Assembly: GCA_003021705.1 (NCBI GenBank)
Contig: PXRJ01000030.1
Location: 1-45,591, forward strand
From: Halobacteriales archaeon QS_3_64_16
Lineage (GTDB): Archaea > Halobacteriota > Halobacteria > Halobacteriales > Halococcaceae
DNA length: 45,591 nt
Direction of reading: 5' to 3'
Numbering within the stretch: position 1 is the stretch's first letter; each line of letters starts with the position of its first letter. Positions 9,065 to 17,626 of the stretch are shown here, piece by piece. Made by a program: the position numbers and the translations under genes. Under the pieces are notes generated by a model that made no database searches, had not been told where the DNA came from, and worked only from the letters and a program-made list of their open reading frames with translations.

Positions 9065-10203
9065 AGACGATCCGCCTCCCGACCGCGCCGCAGACAGGCG
9101 GCGACGTGTTCTTCGGGTCGGTCCTCAGTATTCGAGACCGATCGATCTCCCCGCCGTCCTTCGCCGTCGGCAGCGGCGGTCGCCGGGTTCGACGGCTCGG
9201 TACTCCTCTCGATCCCCTCGCCGACCGGCCGGAACTCCGGCTCGATATCGTAACACTCCCGTTTGGCCTCGGGACAGCGCGGCGCGAAGTGACAGGCATA
9301 GGGGATGTCGATCAGTTCGGGGACGGTCCCGGAGATCGGGTCGATCTCCTGGTTGGGGTCCTCGAGCCGGGGCGTGCTCGCGAGTAACCCCTGGGTATAG
9401 GGGTGTTGGGGGTTCGCGAACAGCTGCTGGGCGCTTGCCTTCTCTACTATCTCGCCGGCGTACATCACGTTCACCCGATCGCAGGTCTCGGCGACGACCG
9501 CTAGGTCGTGGGTGATCATGAGGATCGAGGTGTCGAAGGCTTCCTTGAGCCCCTTGAGTTCCCCCAGGATCTGGGCCTGGATCGTCACGTCGAGTGCGGT
9601 AGTGGGCTCGTCGGTGATCAGCAAGTCGGGTTCGCAGGACAGCGCCATCGCGATCATCGCGCGTTGGCGCATCCCGCCGGAGAACTGATGAGGGTAGTCC
9701 GTCGCCCGGCTCTCCGGTTCGGGGATCTCGACGGCTTCTAACATCGTAATCGCGCGCCGCCAGGCTTCGCTGTTTTTCGCGACGCCCAGGATCTTGCGTT
9801 TGACCTCGGCGGGCAGGCGCACCGACTCGCCGACGCCCTGGTGCAGGCGGACAGTCTCTGCGATCTGCTCGCCGACGGGAAGCGTGGGATTCAGGCTGTT
9901 CATCGGGTCCTGAAAGACCATCGCGAGCTCCCCGCCTCGGAGGGCGGCGAGTTCGGCCTCGGACTTGTCCCGGAGCGATTCGCCCCGCAGGCGGATGTCG
10001 CCGCCGACGATCTCGCCGGGCTCCTCGACGATGCCGATGATACTTTCAGCCAGCACGCTCTTGCCCGAGCCCGACTCGCCGACCAGGCCGACGATCTCGC
10101 CGGGTTCGATTCGGAGCGAAACGCCGTCGACGGCTTCGACGACGCCGCGTTCGGTCGGGAACTGGGTCCGTAGGTCCTCGACTTCTAGTAGTGGATCACT
10201 CAT
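9061..10203 (-). CDS. oligopeptide/dipeptide ABC transporter ATPase (DppD/OppD type)
   Basis: A 380-residue ATP-binding subunit with Walker A GESGSGKS (42-49), Q-loop [11 protein letters not shown], signature FSGGM (174-178), Walker B LLITDE (194-199) and the oligo_HPY region [16 protein letters not shown] ... [15 protein letters not shown]. It pairs with the DppF-type ATPase to drive peptide import. Both ends overlap neighbours by 4 nt (ATGA). A short variable acidic stretch near the C-terminus ([15 protein letters not shown]) looks like haloarchaeal linker. Confidence 0.92.
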   Translation of the reverse strand: MSDPLLEVEDLRTQFPTERGVVEAVDGVSLRIEPGEIVGLVGESGSGKSVLAESIIGIVEEPGEIVGGDIRLRGESLRDKSEAELAALRGGELAMVFQDPMNSLNPTLPVGEQIAETVRLHQGVGESVRLPAEVKRKILGVAKNSEAWRRAITMLEAVEIPEPESRATDYPHQFSGGMRQRAMIAMALSCEPDLLITDEPTTALDVTIQAQILGELKGLKEAFDTSILMITHDLAVVAETCDRVNVMYAGEIVEKASAQQLFANPQHPYTQGLLASTPRLEDPNQEIDPISGTVPELIDIPYACHFAPRCPEAKRECYDIEPEFRPVGEGIERSTEPSNPATAAADGEGRRGDRSVSNTEDRPEEHVAACLRRGREADRL

Positions 10204-11288
10204 CGTTGTTCTACCTCGCTGTCGCTCACGTCGAAGATGTCACGCAGGCCGTCCCCGAGCGTGTTGAAAGCGAGGACGACGACCATGATCGCGATCCCGG
10301 GCATCACCGAGATCCACCAGGCCCGCGAGATGAACTGCCGGCCATCGGAAAGTAAGAGTCCCCAGGTCGGCGTCGTGGGACTGACGCCGAGCCCGAGGAA
10401 TGACAGCCCCGCCTCCGCGAGGATCGCCAGCGGGATCATCAGCGTCGCCTGGACGATCAGCGGGGCGACGGCGTTGGGCAGGATCTCTTTGGTCATGATT
10501 CGGCGGTTCGACATGCCGATCGCCCGGGCCGCGGTGACGTACTCCTCCTCGCGTAAGGAGAGAACCTCTCCGCGTATCAGGCGCGCGAAGTCGTCGATGT
10601 AGGCAATCCCGATGGCGATAACGACGTTCTCGACCCCCCGGCCCCCGGCGAAGGCGATGATCGCGACTCCGAGAATGATCTCGGGGAAGGCCCACTGGAA
10701 GTCGACGTAGCGCATGAGAACGCTGTCGATCCACCCCCCGTAGAACCCGGCAGCGAGGCCGATGGCGGTCCCGATCGTGAAGGCGACTAGGACTGTGGCG
10801 AGCGCGACCGCCAGCGAGACCCGCGCGCCGAAGATAATTCTCGAGAGGACGTCGTAGCCAAAGGAATCGGTACCGAGCGGATGCCAGACGCGTTCGATCG
10901 AACCGTCGCCGTCGACGTCGGCCTGTGAGTAGCTATCGGGCGATTGCATGAACCCGAAGGTCGCGCCGGGATCGTAGGGGGCGACGTAGGGGGCAAAGAC
11001 CGCCACGAGGACGAACCCGACGACGACGACCGCGCCGAACAGTGCCAGCTTGTCCTCGCGCAGGCCCCGGACGATCCGAGAACGGAGACTGCGGTGTTCG
11101 ACGACCGACTCCTCCTGTCGGTACTCCGGCGGAACGTCCATCGGTTCCCCGAAGGGCGGGGTCTCCGTGGGTTCCGGCTCACTGGGGGAGTTGCGGCCGA
11201 TTCCGGGGTCGAGGCCGCCATCGGTCTCGGCGTTTCGGGTCCGCTCGTGATCAGGGTTTGAGCGTGCGTTCGGTGGCTCGTCGTTCAT
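10200..11288 (-). CDS. oligopeptide/dipeptide ABC transporter permease (DppC/OppC type)
   Basis: A 362-residue inner-membrane permease. A ~75-residue acidic cytoplasmic N-terminus is followed by a first membrane helix (LFGAVVVVGFVLVAVFAPY). The BPD_transp_1 region then has about five more helices. The ATPase-coupling EAA-type loop reads EEYVTAARAIGMSNRRIMTKEILPN. The extracellular loop after helix 1 (YDPGATFGFMQSPDSYS) matches DppC. ATGA overlaps on both sides. Confidence 0.9.
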   Translation of the reverse strand: MNDEPPNARSNPDHERTRNAETDGGLDPGIGRNSPSEPEPTETPPFGEPMDVPPEYRQEESVVEHRSLRSRIVRGLREDKLALFGAVVVVGFVLVAVFAPYVAPYDPGATFGFMQSPDSYSQADVDGDGSIERVWHPLGTDSFGYDVLSRIIFGARVSLAVALATVLVAFTIGTAIGLAAGFYGGWIDSVLMRYVDFQWAFPEIILGVAIIAFAGGRGVENVVIAIGIAYIDDFARLIRGEVLSLREEEYVTAARAIGMSNRRIMTKEILPNAVAPLIVQATLMIPLAILAEAGLSFLGLGVSPTTPTWGLLLSDGRQFISRAWWISVMPGIAIMVVVLAFNTLGDGLRDIFDVSDSEVEQR

Positions 11289-12241
11289 CCGTTCTCCCCT
11301 CCATAGCGGATGCGTGGGTCGATGACGGTGTAGGCGAGGTCGACCACGAGATTGGTGAAGACCATCACGCCCGCGATTAGCAGGATGACCGCTTGGGTTA
11401 CGGGATAATCGAGATCGAGGATCGAACTGACGAGGATCCGTCCGAGGCCCTGGATACCGAAGACCAGTTCGACGGTGACGCTGCCGACCAGTACCAACGC
11501 GAGCTGGATGCCCGCGACGGTGATAACGGGAATGAGTGCGTTCTGCAGGGCGTGTTTGAATAGTCGAGTGCGTCCGGTGACGCCTTTCGCGCGGGCGGTC
11601 CGCATGTACTGCTCGTCGAGCACTTCGAGCAGCGAGGAGCGCATCATCCGCATGATGATCGCCGCATAGGGCAGGCCGACCGCGATCCCCGGCAAAATGA
11701 CGCTTTCGAGCCAGGGGAGAAAGCCCGCGCTCAGTGGCGTGTAGCCGACGACCGGAAGCAGGTTATACCAGACCCCGAAGACCAGCGCGAGCAGGATGCC
11801 GACGAAAAACGCCGGCATCGAGACACCCAGGAAGGCGGCGATCGTCGCGATATAATCGATCGGCTCGCGCTTGTGGGTCGCGCTTATGATTCCCGCCGGG
11901 ATCGCGACCGCCAGCCCGACGACGATGGCGACGATCGCGATCGAGAAGGTCTTGGGCGCTGCGCCCAGGACGACCTCCCTGACCGATTGACTGCTCGTGA
12001 TGCTGGTGCCGAACTCGAGGAAGAGGAGATCGGTCATCCAGTCCGCGTACTGGATATAAAGCGGTTCATCGAGGCCGAGTTGGCTTCGAAGCTGGGCGAC
12101 TGCCTGTGGGGTCGCTTCCTGGCCGAGCATCGTCCGTACCGGCCCGCCGGGCATCGATCGCAGCCCGATAAAGACCGTCGTCGCGACCAACCACATGATA
12201 AACAGGGCGTGCAGGACGCGTTTCGCGACGTACCTACGCAT
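11285..12241 (-). CDS. oligopeptide/dipeptide ABC transporter permease (DppB/OppB type)
   Basis: A 318-residue permease. The first helix begins within ten residues of the start (RVLHALFIMWLVATTVFIGL), followed by the DppB-type GGPVRTMLG segment and about five further helices. The coupling loop is EQYMRTARAKGVTGRTRLFKHALQN. It forms the transmembrane channel with the DppC-type partner. It is 123 nt downstream of the binding-protein gene, and that gap contains a strong GC-rich hairpin (12308-12320); its 3' end overlaps the next gene by 4 nt. Confidence 0.9.
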   Translation of the reverse strand: MRRYVAKRVLHALFIMWLVATTVFIGLRSMPGGPVRTMLGQEATPQAVAQLRSQLGLDEPLYIQYADWMTDLLFLEFGTSITSSQSVREVVLGAAPKTFSIAIVAIVVGLAVAIPAGIISATHKREPIDYIATIAAFLGVSMPAFFVGILLALVFGVWYNLLPVVGYTPLSAGFLPWLESVILPGIAVGLPYAAIIMRMMRSSLLEVLDEQYMRTARAKGVTGRTRLFKHALQNALIPVITVAGIQLALVLVGSVTVELVFGIQGLGRILVSSILDLDYPVTQAVILLIAGVMVFTNLVVDLAYTVIDPRIRYGGENG

Positions 12242-12307
12242 AGCAGTCGTGCCTGTCGAGGTCTCTCACGGCAGGCGGTAGCCCGGCGACGCTTGCCGGC
12301 CGGCGTT

Positions 12308-12320
12308 GCCCGCGGCGGGC
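12308..12320 (-). promoter_or_regulatory. GC-rich hairpin between binding-protein and permease genes
   Basis: A perfect 6-bp inverted repeat (GCCCGC/GCGGGC) with a 1-nt centre lies in the 123-nt spacer after the substrate-binding protein gene. It is set in further GCCGGC repeats that can extend or alter the fold. In binding-protein-dependent operons such intercistronic stems often stabilise the upstream mRNA or partly stop transcription so that the binding protein is made in excess. That role is inferred here. Confidence 0.4.
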
Positions 12321-12364
12321 CGGCGATCGGGATCGCTCCCCGCTGCCTGCGTGCCGATCGCTTC

Positions 12365-13957
12365 TCACGGTGACCCCTCGAGCCAGACCGTATGGAAGTT
12401 CCGCATGTAGGGAATGTGGGTGAATCCCTTGACGTTGCTGCGCCGCGCGGCGATATCGTCGCGATGGGAGAGGTAGGCGGAGGGGGTGTCGGCGATGAGC
12501 CGGTCTTCGATCTTCTGGAGGGTCTTCGCGCGTTCGCTACGGTCGAGTTCACGGCGCTGCTGGGCGAGCCACTGGTTTACCTTCTCGTCCTCATAGCTCA
12601 CCCAGTTCCAGGGCCCATCGGAGCGATAGAAGTTCCAGAGCGACTGGTCGGGGTCCGGGTCGCCGACGCTGCCGCTGATCGTCGTATCGTAATCGAGGTT
12701 CTCGTAGCGCTCCCAGTACGTCGAGGAGGTGACCTGCTCGACGCTCGCATCGAAGCCCGCGCGGGTGAGTTGCTGGCGCATCGCCTTCGCGGGCCGGAGG
12801 CTGTCCTGGGTGGTAAGAATCGAGAAGCTCGCGCCCGACGCGCCGGCCTCCTCGACGAGTTTCTTGCCCTGTTCAGGAGCGTAGGCTTGGTCGTCTGGCT
12901 TGTTCTCGCGCCAGACCCACTCGGTGGCCTTGTTGATCGGGCCGCGCGCCGGGATCGCATTGCCGAAGTAGGCGGTCTCGACGAACTGCTCGTTGTTGAT
13001 GAGCTTTGCGATCCCCCGGCGAGCCTTCCGCGAGCCAAAGGGCTCGCGCTCCTGGTTCATCGCGAAGCCGTACCAGTTGACCCCCGGTGCCTGGAGTTTC
13101 TTCACCTCGGTCGCCTTCTCGATCTGGCTGACGTTCTGCAAAGGTACGAGGTTCGAGAAGTCGACGTCGCCCCCGCGCAGCGCGCTCACGAGCGTCGCGG
13201 GCTCGGGGATCGGCTTGATGTCGATACCGTCGAGATAGGGTAACTGCGTCCCGTCCTCGTCGGTCCCGAAGTACTCACCGAACGCATCGAGGGTGATGCC
13301 CGAGCCGACGTTGTGGCTCGTAACTTGGAAGGGACCGGTGCCGACGGGCGTGACCGAGTACTGCTCCTGGCCCATCTTCTCGATGGCTTCCTGGTTGACG
13401 ATTGTCGCCGCCCGGCCCGGCCCCCGCGTCAGGTAGATCAGCGCCGGCAGTGTCGAGAGTTTCTCGGCGGCCGGCGTCTCGTTTTTGATGGTTCGCTCGA
13501 TCGTGTACTTGACGTCCTCGGCGGTGAACGGGGTTCCGTTATGGAATTTGACGCCCTCCCGAAGGTCGAACCGGATCGTCTCGCCTTCCCCCTCGACCGT
13601 CCAGTCCTTCGCGAGGTCGCCTCTGACCGTGAGGTCTTTGTCCAGGGTGACGAGTCCGTTGAAGACGTTCGAGGCGACCTGGAAGTACTGGCCGACGCTG
13701 ATATAGGGCGGGTCGAGCGTATCGACGCTGCCGGTGAACCAGCCGGCACTGAGTCGCCCGCCGGGTTGGGGCTTCCCGCCCGAACCGCTCCCGTTCGCGC
13801 CACCACCGCTGCCCCCGGAGCCGCCACCGCCGCCGGTACAGCCGGCGAGGCCGGCCATCCCGGCCGCGCCGAGTAGCTTCATCGTCGTCCGCCGGTCGAC
13901 GACGGGGCCGCTCAGGTCCTCGTCGGTGAACTCGTTTCGTTCGTTTCGTTCGTCCAT
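12365..13957 (-). CDS. peptide ABC transporter substrate-binding lipoprotein (SBP_bac_5, Tat-exported)
   Basis: This 530-residue solute-binding protein captures peptides outside the membrane. The N-terminus has a twin-arginine signal (DRRTTMKLLGAAGMAG) with lipobox LAGC, lipidated Cys40, followed by a Gly/Ser-rich tether of ~25 residues: a typical haloarchaeal Tat lipoprotein. The body has the SBP_bac_5 pattern: GRLSAGWFTGSVDTLDPPYIS, LAKDWTVEGEGETIRFDLREGVKFHNGTPFTAEDVKYTIER, and VGTGPFQV. ATG at 13957 is chosen; an in-frame ATG at 13972 would add MLLPN. It is the first gene of the transporter operon, which reads leftward, and is divergent from an HTH_10 regulator. Confidence 0.92.
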   Translation of the reverse strand: MDERNERNEFTDEDLSGPVVDRRTTMKLLGAAGMAGLAGCTGGGGGSGGSGGGANGSGSGGKPQPGGRLSAGWFTGSVDTLDPPYISVGQYFQVASNVFNGLVTLDKDLTVRGDLAKDWTVEGEGETIRFDLREGVKFHNGTPFTAEDVKYTIERTIKNETPAAEKLSTLPALIYLTRGPGRAATIVNQEAIEKMGQEQYSVTPVGTGPFQVTSHNVGSGITLDAFGEYFGTDEDGTQLPYLDGIDIKPIPEPATLVSALRGGDVDFSNLVPLQNVSQIEKATEVKKLQAPGVNWYGFAMNQEREPFGSRKARRGIAKLINNEQFVETAYFGNAIPARGPINKATEWVWRENKPDDQAYAPEQGKKLVEEAGASGASFSILTTQDSLRPAKAMRQQLTRAGFDASVEQVTSSTYWERYENLDYDTTISGSVGDPDPDQSLWNFYRSDGPWNWVSYEDEKVNQWLAQQRRELDRSERAKTLQKIEDRLIADTPSAYLSHRDDIAARRSNVKGFTHIPYMRNFHTVWLEGSP

Positions 13958-14002
13958 GTTAGGTAGTAACATTCATTACGTCGGGCCTACTTCGTAGTGA
14001 TA

Positions 14003-14033
14003 CCGAATAGATTCGGGTGAGCCTGAAATTCAG
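14003..14033. promoter_or_regulatory. two adjacent palindromes upstream of the transporter operon
   Basis: CCGAAT-AG-ATTCGG (14003-14016, perfect 6-bp arms) and CTGAA-A-TTCAG (14023-14033, perfect 5-bp arms) lie in the divergent intergenic space, 46-76 nt upstream of the binding-protein start. Their place makes them candidate operators for the transporter, possibly for the divergent HTH_10 regulator. No binding motif of a known regulator was recognised. Confidence 0.35.
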
Positions 14034-14122
14034 CCAGTGCCGAACGAAAAGGGCCATCGGAACGGGAACTCCTATTCGAGTTCGGCCTCGAGTAGGTCAG
14101 TCATCGAGGACCAGGAGAGCCG

Positions 14123-14821
14123 ATGCGCGAGATCACCCTTCGAATCCGTCACCACGGTGCGCCCGAAAGCGACGCCAGCGCCCGCCATCCCGCGGTGACG
14201 CTGCGGTCGGTCTCCTCAATGACCGGCAGCGCCGCAAAGCGCAAGCGCATCGTCGAACTGAGCGGCCCTGGGGATTCGATCGCGGCCTTCCTCGAGGACT
14301 TCCGGACGAGCGAGGCGATCGTCGCGGCCGAGGAACTCTCGCCGCTCGACTCCTCGCGCGTCTTCACCGCGATCACCTACGACGCCTACCAGTGGGACAG
14401 CATCTCCCAACGGCTTACCGATCACGGGGTCCACTATCGGACGGGAACGACGATCACCGCCGGCTGGGAGCACTGGACGCTCTATCTGGAGGAGGGTGAC
14501 GACCTGGAGGCGATCGTCGACTCGCTCGAAGCGGCGGGCAACGAGACCGAACTCGTCCGGGACGTCGCGCTCGATACCGTCGAGGGCCGCCAACAACTCG
14601 AACTCTCCCGGGTGTTGTACGACGAACTCACGCCCCGCCAGCGCGAGGTTCTCGGGGCGGCGATCGAGTTGGGCTACTACCGGCCGCGACGGGAAGCGGG
14701 CATCGAGGCGATCGCCGCCCAGGTCGAGATCGCGACGACCACGGCCTGGGAGCACCTCGCACGCGCGGAGGCGAAGATCATGGCCGAGATCGGCGATCAT
14801 CTCTCCTCGGAGCGGCGCTGA
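14123..14821 (+). CDS. HTH_10 family (bacterio-opsin-activator-type) transcriptional regulator
   Basis: A 232-residue regulator. The C-terminal domain is the haloarchaeal HTH_10 (PF04967-type): LTPRQREVLGAAIELGYYRPRREAGIEAIAAQ, then a second helix pair EIATTTAWEHLARAEAKIM. The N-terminal ~150 residues are a sensor-like domain of the kind found in DmsR/Bat relatives. A GGAG-like sequence precedes the ATG at 14123. It is divergent from the peptide transporter and 75 nt upstream of the S9 peptidase on the same strand, so it may control both. Confidence 0.85.
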   Translation: MREITLRIRHHGAPESDASARHPAVTLRSVSSMTGSAAKRKRIVELSGPGDSIAAFLEDFRTSEAIVAAEELSPLDSSRVFTAITYDAYQWDSISQRLTDHGVHYRTGTTITAGWEHWTLYLEEGDDLEAIVDSLEAAGNETELVRDVALDTVEGRQQLELSRVLYDELTPRQREVLGAAIELGYYRPRREAGIEAIAAQVEIATTTAWEHLARAEAKIMAEIGDHLSSERR

Positions 14822-14896
14822 ATCCATAGGAGGCCGCGAACCCGGGTCGAAGTCCCCGACGAACAGATTGATGAAGTGTTCGCTACAGCCCCTCGT

Positions 14897-17035
14897 ATGC
14901 CCGAACCCGGAAACGACGGCGACCTCCTCCCGATCGAGCGGTTCTACGATCTCACCCTGGTGAGCGAGCTGTCGCTCTCGCCCGACGGCGAACGCGTCGC
15001 GTTCGTCGTCGAGGAGAGCGAGCGGGAAGCAGACGAACGCCGACAGTCGGTCTGTGTCGTCCCTGCCGACGGGTCGCGCTCGCCCCACCGGCTCTCCCGT
15101 GCGTCGGACGCAGGATCCCCAAAATGGAGTCCCGACGGCACTCGACTAGGGGTGCTCGCCGCCCGCGAGCGCGACAGCGAACTCGCAGTGACCGACACGG
15201 ATGACGATAGTGAAGGGGACGACGCGGCGGCCGAAAGCGAGGACACAGGCGACGGTAGTGAGGCCGACGACGAGCCGAAATCCCAAGTATGGGTCTTCGA
15301 CCTCGAAGTAGGTGGTGACGCCCGGCAGGTCACCGACCGCGAGGAAGGAGTGAACGAATTCGACTGGGGGCCCGAGAGCGAGCGGATCGTCGTTTCGGCC
15401 CGGGACCCGACCGACGAGGAGCGCGAGCACCTCGAAGCCCGCCGTGAGGGCGAGGCCCCGATCGAAACCGAGCGCCTCCAGCACAAGTTCGACGGGGCTG
15501 GGTGGCTCGATACCGTTACCACGTATCTGTTCGTGATCGACGTCGAAACTCGCGATAAACGCCGACTTGATGACGCGTATGGCAGCGGTGCGTACGAGTC
15601 GATCACGGGACTACAGCCGACCTGGGTTAGTGAGACAGAGATCGCCTTCCTCTCGAACCCCCTGGAGAACCCGGACGACTCGGCGGTGATGGACCTCTAT
15701 CTCGCCGACGCCGAGAGCGGCGCGGTCGAGCGGATCACCGACGGCGACCTCACTGTGGGAACGATAGAGGCCGCACCCGCCGAGAGCGAAACACGCCTCG
15801 CCTTCGGGGCCGACGAGCCCGAGAACTGGTGTATCCCCACGCAGGTCTATGCCTGGGATGGCGAGTCCTACGAGTCACTCACGGCCGATCTCGACCGGAC
15901 GCTCACCAGGAACGCCTCGCTGTGCTGGATCGACGACGAAAGTCTGCTGACGACGATCGCCGACGAAGCCCACACTCGCCCCTGTCGGGTCGACACGAAC
16001 GGAGAGGTCGAGCGGGTGGGCGGAGCGATCGTCGATGACGCCTCGATCGCGGCCGTCGACGCTCAGGGTGGGACGGTGGCGCTTGCCCTAAGCCATCCGA
16101 GCGAGGGCCTCGACGTCCACACCATCGGACTCGATGCGCTCGACGGGAGTGGAGACGGCGAGACGAGCAGCGGGAAAAGAGGAGGAAAGAGGGATCTGCA
16201 ACGCGTCACCGCGCTCAACGACGACCTGCTTGAGGAGGAGGTGATGCCCGAGTGTCGTCGCGTGAGCTACGAGAGCGACGGTCACGAGATCGACGCTATC
16301 GCCTACCTTCCCCCCGAGTTCGATCCGAGCGATCCCGAGACCCATCCGCTCGTGGTGTCGATCCACGGCGGGCCGATCTCGTATGACAGCCCGGAGTTCA
16401 GCTTCGAGTACGGCGTGCTTGCCTCACGAGGCTACGTCGTTCTCTGCCCGAACTACCGGGGCGGGACCTCCTACGGCCGAGCGTTCGCCGAGGAACTCTA
16501 TGGGCAGTGGGGCAGCGTCGAGGTCGAGGACATCGTTAGGGGGATCAAGCATCTCGTCGAGCGCGGGTGGGCCGACCCCGACCGGGTGTTCGGCCGCGGG
16601 TTCTCGTATGGGGGCATCGCCCAGGGCTATCTCGTGACCCAGACCGACGTACTCACCGCCGCCGCGCCCGAGCACGGGATCTACGACCTGCGCTCGGCCT
16701 TCGGGACCGATGACTCACACGTCCGGATGGAAGCGGAGTTCGGCCTACCCTGGGAGGACGAGGAGGGGTTCCGAACCTCCTCGAGCATCACCCAGGCCGG
16801 AAACATCGACACGCCCTTGCTCGTGACCGCTGGCGGCGAGGACTGGCGCTGCCCGCCAAGCCAGTCCGAGCAGCTCTACATCGCGGCGAGAAAGCAGGGC
16901 GTCGAGGCGAAACTCCTCGTCTATCCCGACGAGCATCACAACGTCGGTGACCCGGATCGGGCAATCCACCGCCTAAAGCAGCTGACCGCGTGGTACGAGC
17001 GCCACGACCCGGCAAGGGGAACCGAAGAAGAGTAA
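14897..17035 (+). CDS. S9 family prolyl oligopeptidase/acylaminoacyl peptidase-like protein
   Basis: A 712-residue serine peptidase. A beta-propeller region (WD40-like PD repeats: LSLSPDGERVAF, PKWSPDGTRLGV, FDWGPESERIVV) leads to a C-terminal alpha/beta-hydrolase domain beginning about residue 450 (HPLVVSIHGGP). The catalytic triad is Ser570 in GRGFSYGG, Asp649 in GGEDWRCP and His681 in DEHHNV. Residues ~100-130 form an acidic insert in the first propeller blade. No signal peptide is present, so it is expected to be cytoplasmic and would degrade short peptides such as those imported by the neighbouring transporter. ATG at 14897 is preferred over an upstream GTG at 14876. Confidence 0.9.
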   Translation: MPEPGNDGDLLPIERFYDLTLVSELSLSPDGERVAFVVEESEREADERRQSVCVVPADGSRSPHRLSRASDAGSPKWSPDGTRLGVLAARERDSELAVTDTDDDSEGDDAAAESEDTGDGSEADDEPKSQVWVFDLEVGGDARQVTDREEGVNEFDWGPESERIVVSARDPTDEEREHLEARREGEAPIETERLQHKFDGAGWLDTVTTYLFVIDVETRDKRRLDDAYGSGAYESITGLQPTWVSETEIAFLSNPLENPDDSAVMDLYLADAESGAVERITDGDLTVGTIEAAPAESETRLAFGADEPENWCIPTQVYAWDGESYESLTADLDRTLTRNASLCWIDDESLLTTIADEAHTRPCRVDTNGEVERVGGAIVDDASIAAVDAQGGTVALALSHPSEGLDVHTIGLDALDGSGDGETSSGKRGGKRDLQRVTALNDDLLEEEVMPECRRVSYESDGHEIDAIAYLPPEFDPSDPETHPLVVSIHGGPISYDSPEFSFEYGVLASRGYVVLCPNYRGGTSYGRAFAEELYGQWGSVEVEDIVRGIKHLVERGWADPDRVFGRGFSYGGIAQGYLVTQTDVLTAAAPEHGIYDLRSAFGTDDSHVRMEAEFGLPWEDEEGFRTSSSITQAGNIDTPLLVTAGGEDWRCPPSQSEQLYIAARKQGVEAKLLVYPDEHHNVGDPDRAIHRLKQLTAWYERHDPARGTEEE

Positions 17036-17151
17036 CCACGACCAAACCCTTCGAACCGATGACAGTGCCGAGCACGAAGATTGGATTCGGTGTTCCATAG
17101 AGAGTCGAGTCCCGAGACATGTGAACCAACACCGTAGACCACACGAAAGAT

Positions 17152-17159
17152 TATTATAG
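17152..17159 (+). promoter_or_regulatory. TATA box for the small zinc-finger gene
   Basis: TATTATAG is centred about 29 nt before the ATG at 17184, in an otherwise GC-rich stretch. This is the standard archaeal TATA-to-start distance for a leaderless transcript. Confidence 0.6.
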
Positions 17160-17183
17160 TTTCTCGCCTCCAGATAAAACACG

Positions 17184-17357
17184 ATGTACGAAATCGACTG
17201 CGAGACGTGTGGCTCGATCGGCTTTCACCCCTCGCGGATACAGGCCCGACGTCGAGACAATGGAGTGACACCGAAGACCAATAACGCCCAAACGGAAACA
17301 ACCCCGGATAACGGCCGTTCGGCGCTCGAAGAGACAAAAAAGGGAGTCGACGGGTAG
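17184..17357 (+). CDS. small CxxC zinc-finger-type protein (57 aa)
   Basis: The 57-residue frame starts MYEIDCETCGSIGFHPSRIQ. The pattern CETCG followed by SIGFHPSR recurs, from memory, in very small haloarchaeal zinc-finger proteins. Only one CxxC pair is present, so zinc binding would need the nearby His15 or a partner. The last ~30 residues are polar. A TATA box lies 29 nt upstream. It sits alone between the S9 peptidase and the acetamidase-like gene. Function is unknown; regulatory or protein-protein roles are typical of such micro-proteins. Confidence 0.55.
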   Translation: MYEIDCETCGSIGFHPSRIQARRRDNGVTPKTNNAQTETTPDNGRSALEETKKGVDG

Positions 17358-17591
17358 TATCACCGCTCGCTTCCACCACCGGGCCTCAGTGCGACGCCCG
17401 GAGAGGGGGGCCCTCGAAGCACTCATAGTGAAAGGAGGCGTTTCGATCCATCCGTTCTCCGGAACCCGGCCGGTCAGTTGATGTAGTCATTCGGTCACTA
17501 ATATCTACGTCGTATGTTTTACCGTACGTTCTTACGCCATAGTACACGATATAGTTCTTCGGTAGGCAGCAGTTGCCGTCGTAACCACGAT

Positions 17592-17598
17592 TTTATAA
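17592..17598 (+). promoter_or_regulatory. TATA box for the acetamidase-like gene
   Basis: TTTATAA is centred 32 nt before the ATG at 17627, pointing to transcription starting within a few nt of that ATG. This supports 17627 over the upstream in-frame GTG at 17618. Confidence 0.6.
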
Positions 17599-17626
17599 CC
17601 CCGGCCTGTGGTGACGGGTGTCGACG

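Noticed and set aside
12392-13243. 283-residue plus-strand frame over the binding-protein gene
   Set aside because: Antisense shadow; the lipoprotein on the minus strand is certain.
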